26,981 bases of DNA from Phaeoceros laevis (taxonomy: Eukaryota; Anthocerotophyta; Anthocerotopsida; Notothyladales), in NCBI GenBank assembly GCA_049999765.1, contig JBNGIQ010009280.1, forward strand, positions 1 through 26,981, given 5' to 3'. This document shows, one piece after another, positions 18,442 to 26,666 of the stretch. A program made the translations under genes and the position numbers. Position 1 is the first letter of the stretch. The number at the start of each line of letters is the position of its first letter. Under the pieces are notes generated by a model that worked only from the letters and a program-made list of their open reading frames with translations, was not told where the DNA came from and did no database searches.

Positions 18442-19236
18442 CTAAGCATTACGTGAGTTCTTGCTGGGCGCATTTTGTGTGCTTGACATTCTGCGTGCTT
18501 CTTGTTTACGTCTCGGTCTTCGACCAGCCTTAGGAGCAGCAGAATGCAGTACAGCAGCACAAAATTCAACCCTATCAGCAAGATACCCTAACTTCCTACT
18601 GTTCGCAATGACCCTATCAGTGAGGTCACGCAACTGATCCCTGGTTCGACAGCCTACTGATTTGATGAGATTATAGAGTTCAACTAGCAGTTGATCACTT
18701 GGAGTGGGAAAAGAGTTGTAAGATGCAGCGCATTCAAAAAATAAAAACAAGCCTCTATCCGTAAGCTTCTTAGATGATGCATTTGAGATGTGCCGGGCTC
18801 TATCTAGCTTCTCCCTGACTTCTTGCCTAAGGTGTGCAAAAGGATCTTTTGCTAATGTCTTCGTCTGCGTGCAGGTTGTGCTAGTGCAAGGCGCAGGAGG
18901 AGGCTTTGGTGCATTTGTCAAGAAATACTCTATCAACCTACGATGCGCTACCTTCTACAATCGATAGGTGGTTGCTTGTAGCGACTTCATCATTCGACTG
19001 TTCAAGAACCGGGTCTGCAGGCAGGTTCGCTCTGCGATTCCTATTCCTAGGCATGACTTCTATTGGAAATAGTGCCAAACAGCGTCGGCCATGAAAGTTT
19101 CTGCAACCACGCCTAAGCTGGCCAGTGCGACTCCTAATGCAGTCATGAAACTCCTGAATTTCTCGTAGGAGAAGGTTCTAATGCACACTTTCGTTGTGCA
19201 GAACTCGCAGTGACCAGGTAGCGCGACAGAATTCAT
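18442..19236 (-). pseudogene. E2 leader ORF (pre-gag), 264 codons with two amber codons
   Basis: ATG 19236-19234 is the last three bases of the PBS. One frame runs to TAG 18442-18444, broken only by TAG after codon 58 (near 19060) and TAG near 18962. Residues 1-58 (MNSVALPGHC, CEFCTTKVCIR, ending HYFQ) match the E1 micro-ORF, including the first amber position. The rest has LIEYFLTNAPKPPPAP, a charged helix (AHLRQEVREKLDRARHIS), LTDRGLFLFFECAASYN, CRTRDQLRDL and a basic tail (KAGRRPRRKQEARR), with weak matches to E1. No known family; copia elements usually have no such ORF. It lies 53 bp upstream of gag in another frame. Confidence 0.5.
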
Positions 19237-19249
19237 GGCTCTGATACCA
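19234..19249 (-). other. Primer binding site, initiator-Met tRNA (E2)
   Basis: On the - strand TGGTATCAGAGCCATG directly follows the 5' LTR, the standard iMet site. Its final ATG is in frame with the leader ORF. Confidence 0.93.
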
Positions 19250-19524
19250 TAAAGATCTAGGCGTAGGATCGAGGCAGAAACTTAGGAAAGGAAAGATTGA
19301 ATATGGTCGCTAGGACCGTGAAGGCTTTTATGCCTTGTGAGTGTGTGTGGCGTTTCACGGGGATGTGAAACCCAACCGTCATGGGACGTACCGTTACTTA
19401 ACGTTACGCCTATACGAAATGGCGCTACCGTTTCGTATCTACCTATTTAAGTTATTTATATATTTTATTATTATTATTAGCCTGCCTACTAATACCGTGC
19501 CCTAGCGGGGTAGGTATTTTCCTA
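19250..19524 (-). repeat. 5' LTR of E2
   Basis: 275 bp, a direct repeat of 11093-11368. Differences seen: A/T, A/G, A/G, T/C, C/T and T/C substitutions and one missing A. The PBS abuts its inner end and GGCAC its outer end. A TATA box and the 27-bp hairpin (19412-19438) are kept. Confidence 0.93.
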
Positions 19525-19529
19525 GGCAC
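19525..19529. repeat. Target site duplication GGCAC, right copy (E2)
   Basis: An exact match to 11088-11092, directly outside the LTR end. Confidence 0.92.
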
Positions 19530-20087
19530 CAAGGCCACCAAGGTACCGGCACAGAAGACAATGTTGATGGTCGAGAAATGCAAGAACCGGATGCAAATAG
19601 GGCGCGAAACAGCTCCGAAATTCAGGAGGTACGAAGGATGGACACCACCGATGGCCCAAGGCAAGAAGCAGAAGCAGCAAACCATGAGGGGAGGCACAAC
19701 CAAAGCAAAGGCCAGGATGAAAGACACCGACATGCTCAGGAGGGGAACTTGGAGGCTGGCCCTAGCAGTACAGGAGGGAATACCAATCAAACTAGACTTA
19801 ATGAACCTAGCAGTGGAGAAGGGACAAGGCAATCGCAGGATATGGAAGGTGAGGAAGGCGGGGGGACAGCAAGCGGTCAACAAGAAGTAGTGGTTCAGGC
19901 TGGCAGTTTACATGTGGCAGCATGGAAATGCAACAACTACAAGGACGAGAGGTTCTACGACATTATTTCCAAGCACAGGGAGTTGGACATAATAGGATTC
20001 CTGGAAACCAAGGAGGTCGAGATGAAGGACCCGCAATATCCAGGATACTGCTTCGGGACGGCAGGCTCCACAGAGCACCTAAGATGA
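19530..20087 (+). pseudogene. LINE ORF2 N-terminus and start of APE endonuclease
   Basis: The frame continues from 11092 across the E2 insertion. A hydrophilic Glu/Gln/Arg-rich region (about 110 residues) comes first. From VAAWKCNNYKDERFYDII the pattern is that of the APE-type endonuclease beta strand and helix, then HRELDIIGFLETKEVE, where the Glu of LETK is the metal-binding residue (usual QETK). A TGA at 20085-20087 follows, then the N gap at 20092. The endonuclease would nick target DNA for target-primed reverse transcription. Confidence 0.72.
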
Positions 20088-20091
20088 GAGG

Positions 20092-20191
20092 NNNNNNNNN
20101 NNNNNNNNNNNNNNNNNNNNNNNNNNNNNNNNNNNNNNNNNNNNNNNNNNNNNNNNNNNNNNNNNNNNNNNNNNNNNNNNNNNNNNNNNNN
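20092..20191. other. Assembly gap (100 N) inside LINE endonuclease
   Basis: Exactly 100 N, the conventional placeholder for a gap of unknown size. It removes part of the endonuclease domain, so frame continuity across it cannot be judged. Confidence 0.98.
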
Positions 20192-21248
20192 CATAACGAA
20201 GGAGGTAGAAGACAAGATCAAACTGCAGATGGTCGGTAGCCACCATCCTTTTGTATCACTCTCTATTGAAGGGGAGACATCTCAATACACACTAGTTTTT
20301 GCCTACATCCCGCATAAGGCTAGCAAGTTATATGGGAAAGCAGTAGCAAACGACCTGTTCTCGGAAATGAGCGCCCACATCAACAATAGGTTGACGATTG
20401 GTCCAGTATATCTCGTAGGAAACATTAATGCACGGACAAGAGGGAACCAACCAGATGCCACGACGGCCAGATGCTTCCCTAGAAAGACACAAGACGAAGG
20501 AGAGGGGGGTCATGACATACGCTTGATGACACTACTGAAGGCCACATGGATGCTAATTGCAAATGGAACACACAGATTCCCGGATAGCTGGAAGCATACA
20601 CTCCAAAAGGGAAAAAGGAAGAGTACAATAGATTACATGTGTTGCAGGCCAGAGGACATGAGTAATGTAAACTCTTTTCAGTTCAGCGATATGGAAGCAT
20701 CTAATCACAAGCTGTTGAAGCTTTGCTTAGCCCTATCGCATGAGAGGAACAAAGGACAAAGAAGGCAAACAAAGGTCAGTAAATTAATGAGGACGAGGAT
20801 CACCATCCTTCCCACACAAGAGGAAGCATTTGCTGAGGAAATTGACAATCTCATGGAGACCTTTGGGGGGAGGAAGAGGATCTGGAAGAAAGCAGCAAAA
20901 AGAGTAGCGGCCCAAATGCAGAGATTAGTGGTATCTGCAGCCAAAAAACAGAGTATCAAGAGGCGGGCAACTGAAACAAGAGAGGGTATCCTACCGCCTT
21001 GGTACACAGCCAAATGTAGAGCACTGAGAGTAAGTATGCAAGAGGAGGTAGATAGAGGGAACAGAGATAGCAGCACCCATAAAACGCTGAAACACCAACA
21101 CAGGAGACTTTGCCGAACGAAGCAAAGAATGTTCCAGCAGAAGAAAGATGAGGACATTTTAAACATGCTACAGCAGAAGCTCAAGAGTTTCTGGAATATA
21201 ATAAGACCAGCCAAGTCACAGTTGCAGATAACTGACCTGGCAGTCTAG
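20192..21248 (+). pseudogene. LINE ORF2: rest of APE endonuclease and linker
   Basis: After the gap, TLVFAYIPHKASK corresponds to the strand before the catalytic loop. The motif normally GDFNAR is GNINAR (about 20419-20436), STIDYMCCR keeps the IDY signature (about 20623), and the final SDH reads SNHKL (about 20700-20714). Both conserved Asp residues are Asn here, so the nuclease is expected to be inactive. A basic helical linker follows (KKAAKRVAAQMQRLV, PPWYTAKCRALR, NMLQQKLKSFWNIIRPAKS) up to TAG 21246-21248. Confidence 0.8.
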
Positions 21249-22841
21249 AGAGCGTATGGGGAACACCTATACAACTCTATAGCACCTCAGCATCAAGGGG
21301 AACAGCCACTCAGAGGATGATGGTGAGGACTGCTTCACGGTGGATGTAATTGAGGATGCTATCCGCGGGCTGAATAGGGGCAAATCAGGAGATGAAACCG
21401 GGATCACAGCCAAAGTGCTGAAAATCCTCAAGGAGACATCCTTAATACAAATTTTGGGAAGGTTGTTCAACAAGATAGTACGAGAAGGGGTGCTCCCACC
21501 GGCTTGGGGAGCAAGTGTCTCTATACCTCTTTTCAAGAGGGGAGACAAACTAGTGACAAACAACTACCGCACCATTATGATAAATGCGATATTTCATAAA
21601 CTCATGTCTAAGTGCTGAGAAATCAGGCTTAGAAGGCTGAAAGTGCAGGATCCAAATACAGTGCAAGCAGGATTCTGGAAGACTTATAGCTGCATAGACC
21701 ATGTCTTCGTTCTGAGAATAGTGATTGAGACGATGAAGCTGAGAAAGCGAACCCTGCACTACTGCTTCGTGAACTTCTCCAAGGCCTTTGACACAGGATC
21801 GAGAAACCTGCTATGGAATACATTGGATGAGTTAGGGGTTCCTCAAGGACTCACCAGAGCAATGCAAATACTGTATGAGTCGTCAAAATGCAGATCAATC
21901 ACAGGATGACTGGCAGCTTCAAGTCTACGGCGGGGGTAAAACAAGGGTGCCTATTAAGCCCTATGCTTTTTTGCCTGTACATCCAGTCCTTACAGAAACG
22001 ACTAGATGAGGACCCAGCATGCAAACCATTTCCACATCTTAGGAGGACATCGCTAGCAGCTCTGATGTTTGAGGATGATGTGGTCCTCATTTCCATCAGA
22101 AAGACTGGACCGCAGTGCCTGCTGGATATCTTATATGACTTCTGCAAAGAGAAGTTTCTGCAGGTAAGCATGGAAAAGACTCAACCTATGTCATTTGGCT
22201 GTAAAAGTGCGACGAGGGACGATTGGATACCCTTCCGGTATGGTGATCAAAAGATCAAGCCAACAACGCATTATAAGTATCTTGGAGTGGATATCTACAC
22301 CAACAGGAAATTTTCGAAAGCCATGAAAGGAAAACTGCTGAAAGCTACAACAATGATGTGGACACTGCACGGCATGTTGCAAGAAAGATATGTCACCAAC
22401 ACAACAGCGGTCCTTAGAGTGTGGTCCGCTTGCATTGCCACGAAAGCACTCTATGGCGCGGAGGTATGGGGCCCGACTTGCAAACCTGCACAGTGGGACA
22501 AAATGAACAAAATGCAGATTCAGTTTTTGAGGCAACATCCGGGGATAAGGCATCAAACATGCAGGGCCAATATACTGGCTGAGTTACGTGAATACCCTCT
22601 GGAAATCGCAGCACTAAGACAGACAGCACGGTTTTTGAACAAGATGGTGGAGATGAAACCAGACCGCCTGCCAAGACAAGCTTTCCAACTGGCCATAGAC
22701 AACCAAGCGGACATTAGCAGAGGCTGGATGCAGGAGGTCCAGGACTGGATGTATTGCTGGGGGATCACTGGAGAAGACGTGCTAGATCTGGGGGACAACC
22801 GAATTAACAGGGCTTATGTAACAATCAGATGGGAGGCCTGA
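21249..22841 (+). pseudogene. LINE ORF2: reverse transcriptase
   Basis: A frameshift near 21318 leads into VIEDAIRGLNRGKSGDETGI, then LPPAWGASVSIPLFKRGD and NNYRTIMINAIFHKL. TGA 21616-21618 interrupts. Next, VQAGFWKTYSCIDHVF and CFVNFSKAFD (the usual first catalytic Asp of FIDF is Asn). A second frameshift near 21890 leads to TAGVKQGCLLSPMLF and LMFEDDVVLIS, where the normal YADD is FEDD (22068-22079; both Asp kept). YKYLGVDIY and the thumb region follow (LYGAEVWGPT), to TGA 22839-22841. All seven RT blocks can be traced but the gene is dead. Confidence 0.87.
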
Positions 22842-23176
22842 AGGACGTGTTCCCCAGAAAAGAGATGATCAGCTTAGCAAGATTTAGACTGAGGGTGCAT
22901 AACCTGCGTGTTCTTCTGTCCAGGGGCACGTTGGCAAGGGAGGAGAGAACCTGCCTGAGGTGTGGAAGCGATAAGATCAATGACGAACATCACCTCATCT
23001 TCTCATGCGCACCGTTTGAGCCTATCAGATCGCAATTCGCATCACTCCTGGAGGGAGGACGGGACCTGAAAAGCCTGATGGATGCCCCAGACCAACTCCT
23101 CCTAGCCAAGCTGCTAACGAAGGCGGACACTTGGTTGCGTGAGTTAGACAGGCGAAGCGAGAACCGTTCGAGTTAG
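22829..23176 (+). pseudogene. LINE ORF2 C-terminal zinc-binding region
   Basis: The last part lies one frame away and overlaps the previous frame by 13 bp, so a small indel near 22830 separates them. ISLARFRLRVHNLRV matches the region before the C-terminal Cys/His motif of many LINE ORF2 proteins. That motif is CLRCGSDKINDEHHLIFSC (about 22951-23007), with all Cys and His ligands present. Stop TAG is at 23174-23176. The motif is thought to help RNA or DNA binding during retrotransposition. Confidence 0.75.
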
Positions 23177-23411
23177 AACTTAGAAGTATTACTTTACTTT
23201 TTACTACTATTAACATAGAACTTTAAGAGCCATGTTTTTTGCCCACATTTTTCATAGTCAAACCTAGCCATTTTCATAAGAAACGTGGTCTGCCTACTAC
23301 CATAGTACATGTGCAAACATGTGCTGCGGCAGTCCCCCACCGAAAGGCAGCATGCCTGACTCCCGTGAGGAGTCGACAAGGTGTGATTACACCTATTACT
23401 ACTACTACTAG
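23177..23411 (+). other. LINE 3' UTR with hairpin and TAC microsatellite tail
   Basis: Non-coding. Near the end, GACTCC (23358-23363) and GGAGTC (23369-23374) form a hairpin with a short loop, followed by about 20 bp and then (TAC)n at about 23395-23410, with no poly(A). A similar arrangement recurs at 26611-26666, which supports this as the LINE 3' end. Confidence 0.55.
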
Positions 23412-24126
23412 ATGAGATTTGCGGATGGAAAAAACACCAACAACTGTGGCAACCTTCTGGACATGCCTCTTTGGCAGATTTTTGGACAGGACATTGTGTA
23501 GATAGCCCTCTTGGGCAGGGGTGAATGGTGACAATGAGCATGATGATTGTAGGTGTTTGAGAAAAAAGCTGAGTTTGAAAAGCTCGAGTTTGGAAGGACT
23601 GTTCAACTAAGGAAAGCTTTATTACAGGAAGCTTTATAGACAGCCCTTGCGGGCAGGGCTGGGCGGAGACCTTGGACTAGGATTCACAAGTGGGACAATG
23701 GATACTTGAGAAGAGAAGACTGAATGGGACTTGTAATTGGGGCTCCTACCTTATATAGTGGTAGGTATCCCTTTCCTACCAACTACATGACTTTTTTAAG
23801 AATGCCAAAAGTTGGGTGTTGGTTTTTGAGGTATTACTAATCAAGCATTATTGTGCACTTTGCATTGATGTGGTCCAATACGCACATCCCAGTTGTGTAC
23901 CAAATCATGCTTACAACTTCATCTAATAATATCAAAGCTCCATCAGTGCCAAGTCTCGGCTTCAACGTGTAGGCTATGAAATGCAAATTGTACAGCAGAC
24001 AGTTAATGTCCCATCCACCACAGCTGTTGCCAATCTAGTAATTCAAAAATGAGCCCACAATGCAATCAAAGGACCTAGTCCAGTTGGCGGTCCTGTCATG
24101 GGACCCTTACGGACACACATTTCGCT
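23412..24126. other. No gene seen
   Basis: Unassigned DNA. A short inverted motif of the type GCCC-TCTT-GGGC occurs in three variants near 23465, 23502 and 23642. CCTACC, TTATATAGT and GGTAGG (about 23746-23767) form an inverted pair around a TATA-like core. No open frame has recognisable content. Confidence 0.4.
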
Positions 24127-24226
24127 NNNNNNNNNNNNNNNNNNNNNNNNNNNNNNNNNNNNNNNNNNNNNNNNNNNNNNNNNNNNNNNNNNNNNNNNNN
24201 NNNNNNNNNNNNNNNNNNNNNNNNNN
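24127..24226. other. Assembly gap (100 N)
   Basis: Exactly 100 N. It sits at the left edge of the putative transposon at 24227-25170 and hides that element's terminus and target duplication. Confidence 0.98.
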
Positions 24227-25170
24227 ACGTGAAACGTTACTAGCGTTTCTGAAATGTTACTGAAACGTTTCTTTTATTTTGAAGGATAAGTAACCGTCTA
24301 ATAATTTTATAATTAAAATTTAATTTTTGTAAATATGTAATACCAAAATATGAATATGGTGACATGTTCTTTCTTGCATGAGCATTCAACTTGTCCAGCA
24401 GGCTCGACTCCACCTACCCCGCCCCTGCTCATCCCGGCCGCCCTCCCTCCACTCATCCAGAGGCCCTGGTCCAGCTGCGTTCCAACGCGCCTGCCACGCT
24501 CTCCGGGCGCATCCTCTTGGCTTGCACCCCGACAATCACCTGCTGGAAGACGGGCAGCTGCAGAGATGGGCTGCTACGGGCTTGCTGCCATCCCCTCCCC
24601 TGCTGCTCCCCTGCTGCAGAGCATGCTCCGCCACCACCCTTGCCAACCTCCCTGATCGAGACAGCAGCGGGAACTTATGCAGATGGAAGCTCACCTCCTC
24701 CACTTCGATCACCACATCCGAGGGTAGACCTGTGGAGTAGAACCACTCTTGCCCGCGGCGATAGGGACCCCAAGGGGGCAGCAGAGGTGGACGCTTCTGC
24801 CGCCATAGGAGCAGCAGGTGGTGATGCTGCATCCTCTGTTGCCCGTTGCTTGCCAGTGCCAGCAACCAAGGCGGAGGCCATGGCAGCAAAAGCAGCAGCA
24901 GGAGACAAGAGGCGATGGCGTTGAGGAGCTTGAGCTGGGTGAAAATACATGCCCTAATTTGAGGATGGCCCATTTAGGTGCCCGTTTTGCAATTAAGAAT
25001 GTGTACGGCAGACAGAGAAGGCCGGGAAAGCGCTTCAAAAATTTTTGTTAAAGGAAAATAAAAATTATAATTGAACAAAACGGCTGACAGTAACGTCCGT
25101 AACGTTTCAAAAACCGGTAACGTTCCAGTAACGTTACTTATTTTAAGAAACGCGTTACTACACAACTAAG
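24227..25170. mobile_element. Putative hAT-like non-autonomous element carrying a host gene fragment
   Basis: Both ends are rich in copies of AACGTTAC/GTAACGTT in inverted orientation: left GAAACGTTAC and GAAACGTTTC (24231-24280), right GTAACGTT, AACGTTAC and AACGCGTTAC (25090-25158). AT-rich spacers lie inside each end, and a GC-rich block (about 24400-24930) with an NPH3-like fragment lies between them. Short repeated words near both ends are typical transposase binding sites of hAT elements. No transposase is present. The left terminus is hidden by the N gap, so TIR and 8-bp target duplication cannot be tested. Confidence 0.45.
24452..24881 (-). pseudogene. NPH3/RPT2-family fragment (BTB start plus NPH3-domain piece)
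   Basis: On the - strand, a possible N-terminus starts at Met 24881 (MASALVAGTGKQRATEDAAS) and runs to about 24760. After a frame change, 24754-24626 reads EWFYSTGLPSDVVIEVEEV then SFHLHKFPLLSRSGRL, which is the start of the BTB domain of NPH3-type proteins (consensus W..TGLPSDV.VEV....F.LHKFPL.S.S..L). After another frame change, 24563-24452 reads LPVFQQVIVGVQAKRMRPES, resembling the VI.A...KG.RPE..A.AL element of the NPH3 domain. The rest of BTB between them is missing. NPH3 proteins are cullin-3 adaptors at the plasma membrane in blue-light signalling and auxin transport (family knowledge). This is a broken, internally deleted copy and cannot be functional. Confidence 0.72.
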
Positions 25171-25700
25171 CAGACAGCTGACCAAAATTTGGATTTCGGT
25201 TAAAAAAATTAACTTCTGATAAAGCGATCGCATGCGGGGTGCAGGGTGTAGTAAGATTTCGACGAAATGTGGTGCATTCACAACATTTGGTGGAAAGCTG
25301 GATTTGGAAAAAAAGAGCTTTTGCCCTTGCCACATAAGTGCCAGGTCGGAGCCACCTAAGCTTGGCTTGCGTGCAAAGCTGCACCAAAGTTGTGCCAGCT
25401 TATCGGTCAGTCCGAGAGGATTTCGACGAAAGCTGGTTGAATCTAGATTTCGGGACCCAAAATCTGGCCAAAATCTGGATTTCGTGGCATGTCCGTATGG
25501 GTCCATGGACACATGGAATGGTGGGCTAAATGGCATACATTTTGTTGGCCAGTATCGCCCCACAATATTCTGCCATGTTGTAGCCCCTAGAGGACACTTA
25601 TTGCCATGTCTTGGATACTTTTGAAAAGCCATGTTGGTCTGTTCATCGAAAACATCACATGGTGAGTCTCCCATGGTGTAGACAATCAATTGCTAGTTTA
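25171..25700. other. No recognised gene; region of recurring GGATTTCG-type words
   Basis: GATTTCGACGAAA occurs at about 25255 and 25420. AAAATTTGGATTTCGG (about 25184) and AAAATCTGGATTTCG (about 25471) are near copies. A 183-aa open frame on the - strand (25689-25138) crosses the region and enters the hAT-like end. It has no recognised motif and probably reflects the repeat composition. Confidence 0.4.
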
Positions 25701-26033
25701 ACCCGGTCTGGGCAAGTAAAAAAGGCATGTAGCATATAATCAGCTGCTTGCACATTAACCTTACACCTTGCAGATGGAAAGAGCTAGGAAATGTGACTAG
25801 TTGTTAGTCATGTTTGTCAAGCCACTAGTCGGGACTTTTACAGAAAATACGTAGAGAGATGTATCACTACACCTTTCTTTTTGGACACATATATAAATCA
25901 CACACATCCATTGGCATATTGCAAACGCAGTATGTGTGTGTGGTGATTAAAGGAGGTTAATGGTCCCATACGGTCCCCCCTGCTCTTGTGGAGCACCCGT
26001 ATACAAACATACCCGTGCCCATGCCGGGAAATA

Positions 26034-26050
26034 CATTCATTCATTCATTC
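26034..26050 (+). repeat. (CATT)n microsatellite, possible retroposon tail
   Basis: Four CATT units plus one base follow GGAGCACCCG and CCCGTGCCCATGCCGGG (an inverted pair CCCG/CGGG) and the purine-rich AAATA. A GC-rich stem followed by a short tandem repeat is the usual shape of LINE or SINE 3' ends without poly(A). Confidence 0.45.
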
Positions 26051-26610
26051 AAACAAGTACAATAGGTTTATTCCCATAAATGTATATGCCGCCGATCCCC
26101 CATTGGCATGGTTCCCATGTTGAACAAGGGTAATCATCACTTTTCTCTAAGATGACAGAGTAACTTGCTATGGTTGTCATGCGATATATATTTGAAGGGA
26201 AAAAACCTTTCCTTAAGTATTGAAAATTCATGTACACCGTTTGACTTTAATTAGGTTCATTTACTTAAAATAAGTGTATTCGAACCCCGCCTTACCGTGC
26301 TGCTAGCACAACGTAATGGTATAGAATGAATGTTCAGACTCGTGGATGTGAGTAAGTAACAAAGTGATTTGAGATGTACACTTGTCATGTGTCAAACGCA
26401 TGTTTGTGTTGTTTAGCACCCTAGTTCATTTCTAAGAAAAAATTGCTAAGAAAGTTTTAGCTGAGGCAACAACGATGATACAATATATAGAGCCCTAAGG
26501 ATCTAGATTAGACTCACATAAGGTTATAACTTTTGTGGATACTGCTCCTAAAGTTGAGGTTGGCGTGCGTGGCTTAGACACCCATCTCTTCTTCTAGTGT
26601 GGTACTAGTA

Positions 26611-26666
26611 AGACAGCATGCTCAATCCCCATGTGGAGTCGGCATAGCATGGCTACTACTACTACA
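26611..26666 (+). repeat. Second LINE-like 3' tail (hairpin region plus TAC repeat)
   Basis: AGCATGC, then TCCC, then GGAGTCGGCA and finally GGCTACTACTACTAC follow the same order as 23346-23410 (AGCATGC, TCCC, GGAGTCGACA, TTACTACTACTAC). Spacing is similar but not equal. It is probably the 3' end of a truncated relative of the LINE at 8737-23411. Confidence 0.5.

Larger units (their letters stand above)
11093..19524 (-). mobile_element. Ty1/copia retrotransposon E2, full length, nested in a LINE
   Basis: Two near-identical LTRs (11093-11368 and 19250-19524), iMet PBS (19234-19249), PPT (11369-11377) and GGCAC target duplications define it exactly. Read on the - strand: leader ORF, gag with RG-rich N-terminus, protease, integrase, RT, RNase H, about 590 bp of 3' region, LTR. 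Gag is interrupted by a 1775-bp LTR-like insertion (15863-17637); without it the element is about 6.65 kb. The LTRs differ by about six substitutions and one indel (near 2%), so it is a fairly recent insertion. It has only a few breaks: TGA in gag, a frameshift near 15035, TAA at 14165-14167, and two amber codons in the leader. Confidence 0.93.
8737..23411 (+). mobile_element. LINE (APE-type non-LTR element), split by copia E2 at 11092/19525
   Basis: A long non-LTR element on the + strand: an ORF1-like region (to 11092), then after the E2 insertion an ORF2 with endonuclease, RT and a C-terminal zinc motif (19530-23176), then a 3' UTR ending in a TAC microsatellite (to about 23411). The frame entering the insertion (LPEEDNRF...RSRRH) continues on the far side (QGHQGTGTEDN) once E2 and one GGCAC copy are removed. 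That shows the two parts were one. The 5' edge is uncertain; I start it at the first ORF1-like stretch. It has several stops, frameshifts and catalytic substitutions, so it is dead. Confidence 0.72.

Noticed and set aside
25138-25689. 183-aa open frame on the - strand as a gene
   Set aside because: No recognised domain. It crosses from a repeat-rich region into the transposon end, and its openness tracks the GGATTTCG-type words.
26275-26330. SINE or tRNA promoter: GGTTCGAATAC (B-box-like) and TAGCAGCACGG (A-box-like) on the - strand
   Set aside because: The boxes are only about 10 bp apart, far too close for Pol III A/B spacing, and no cloverleaf can be drawn.
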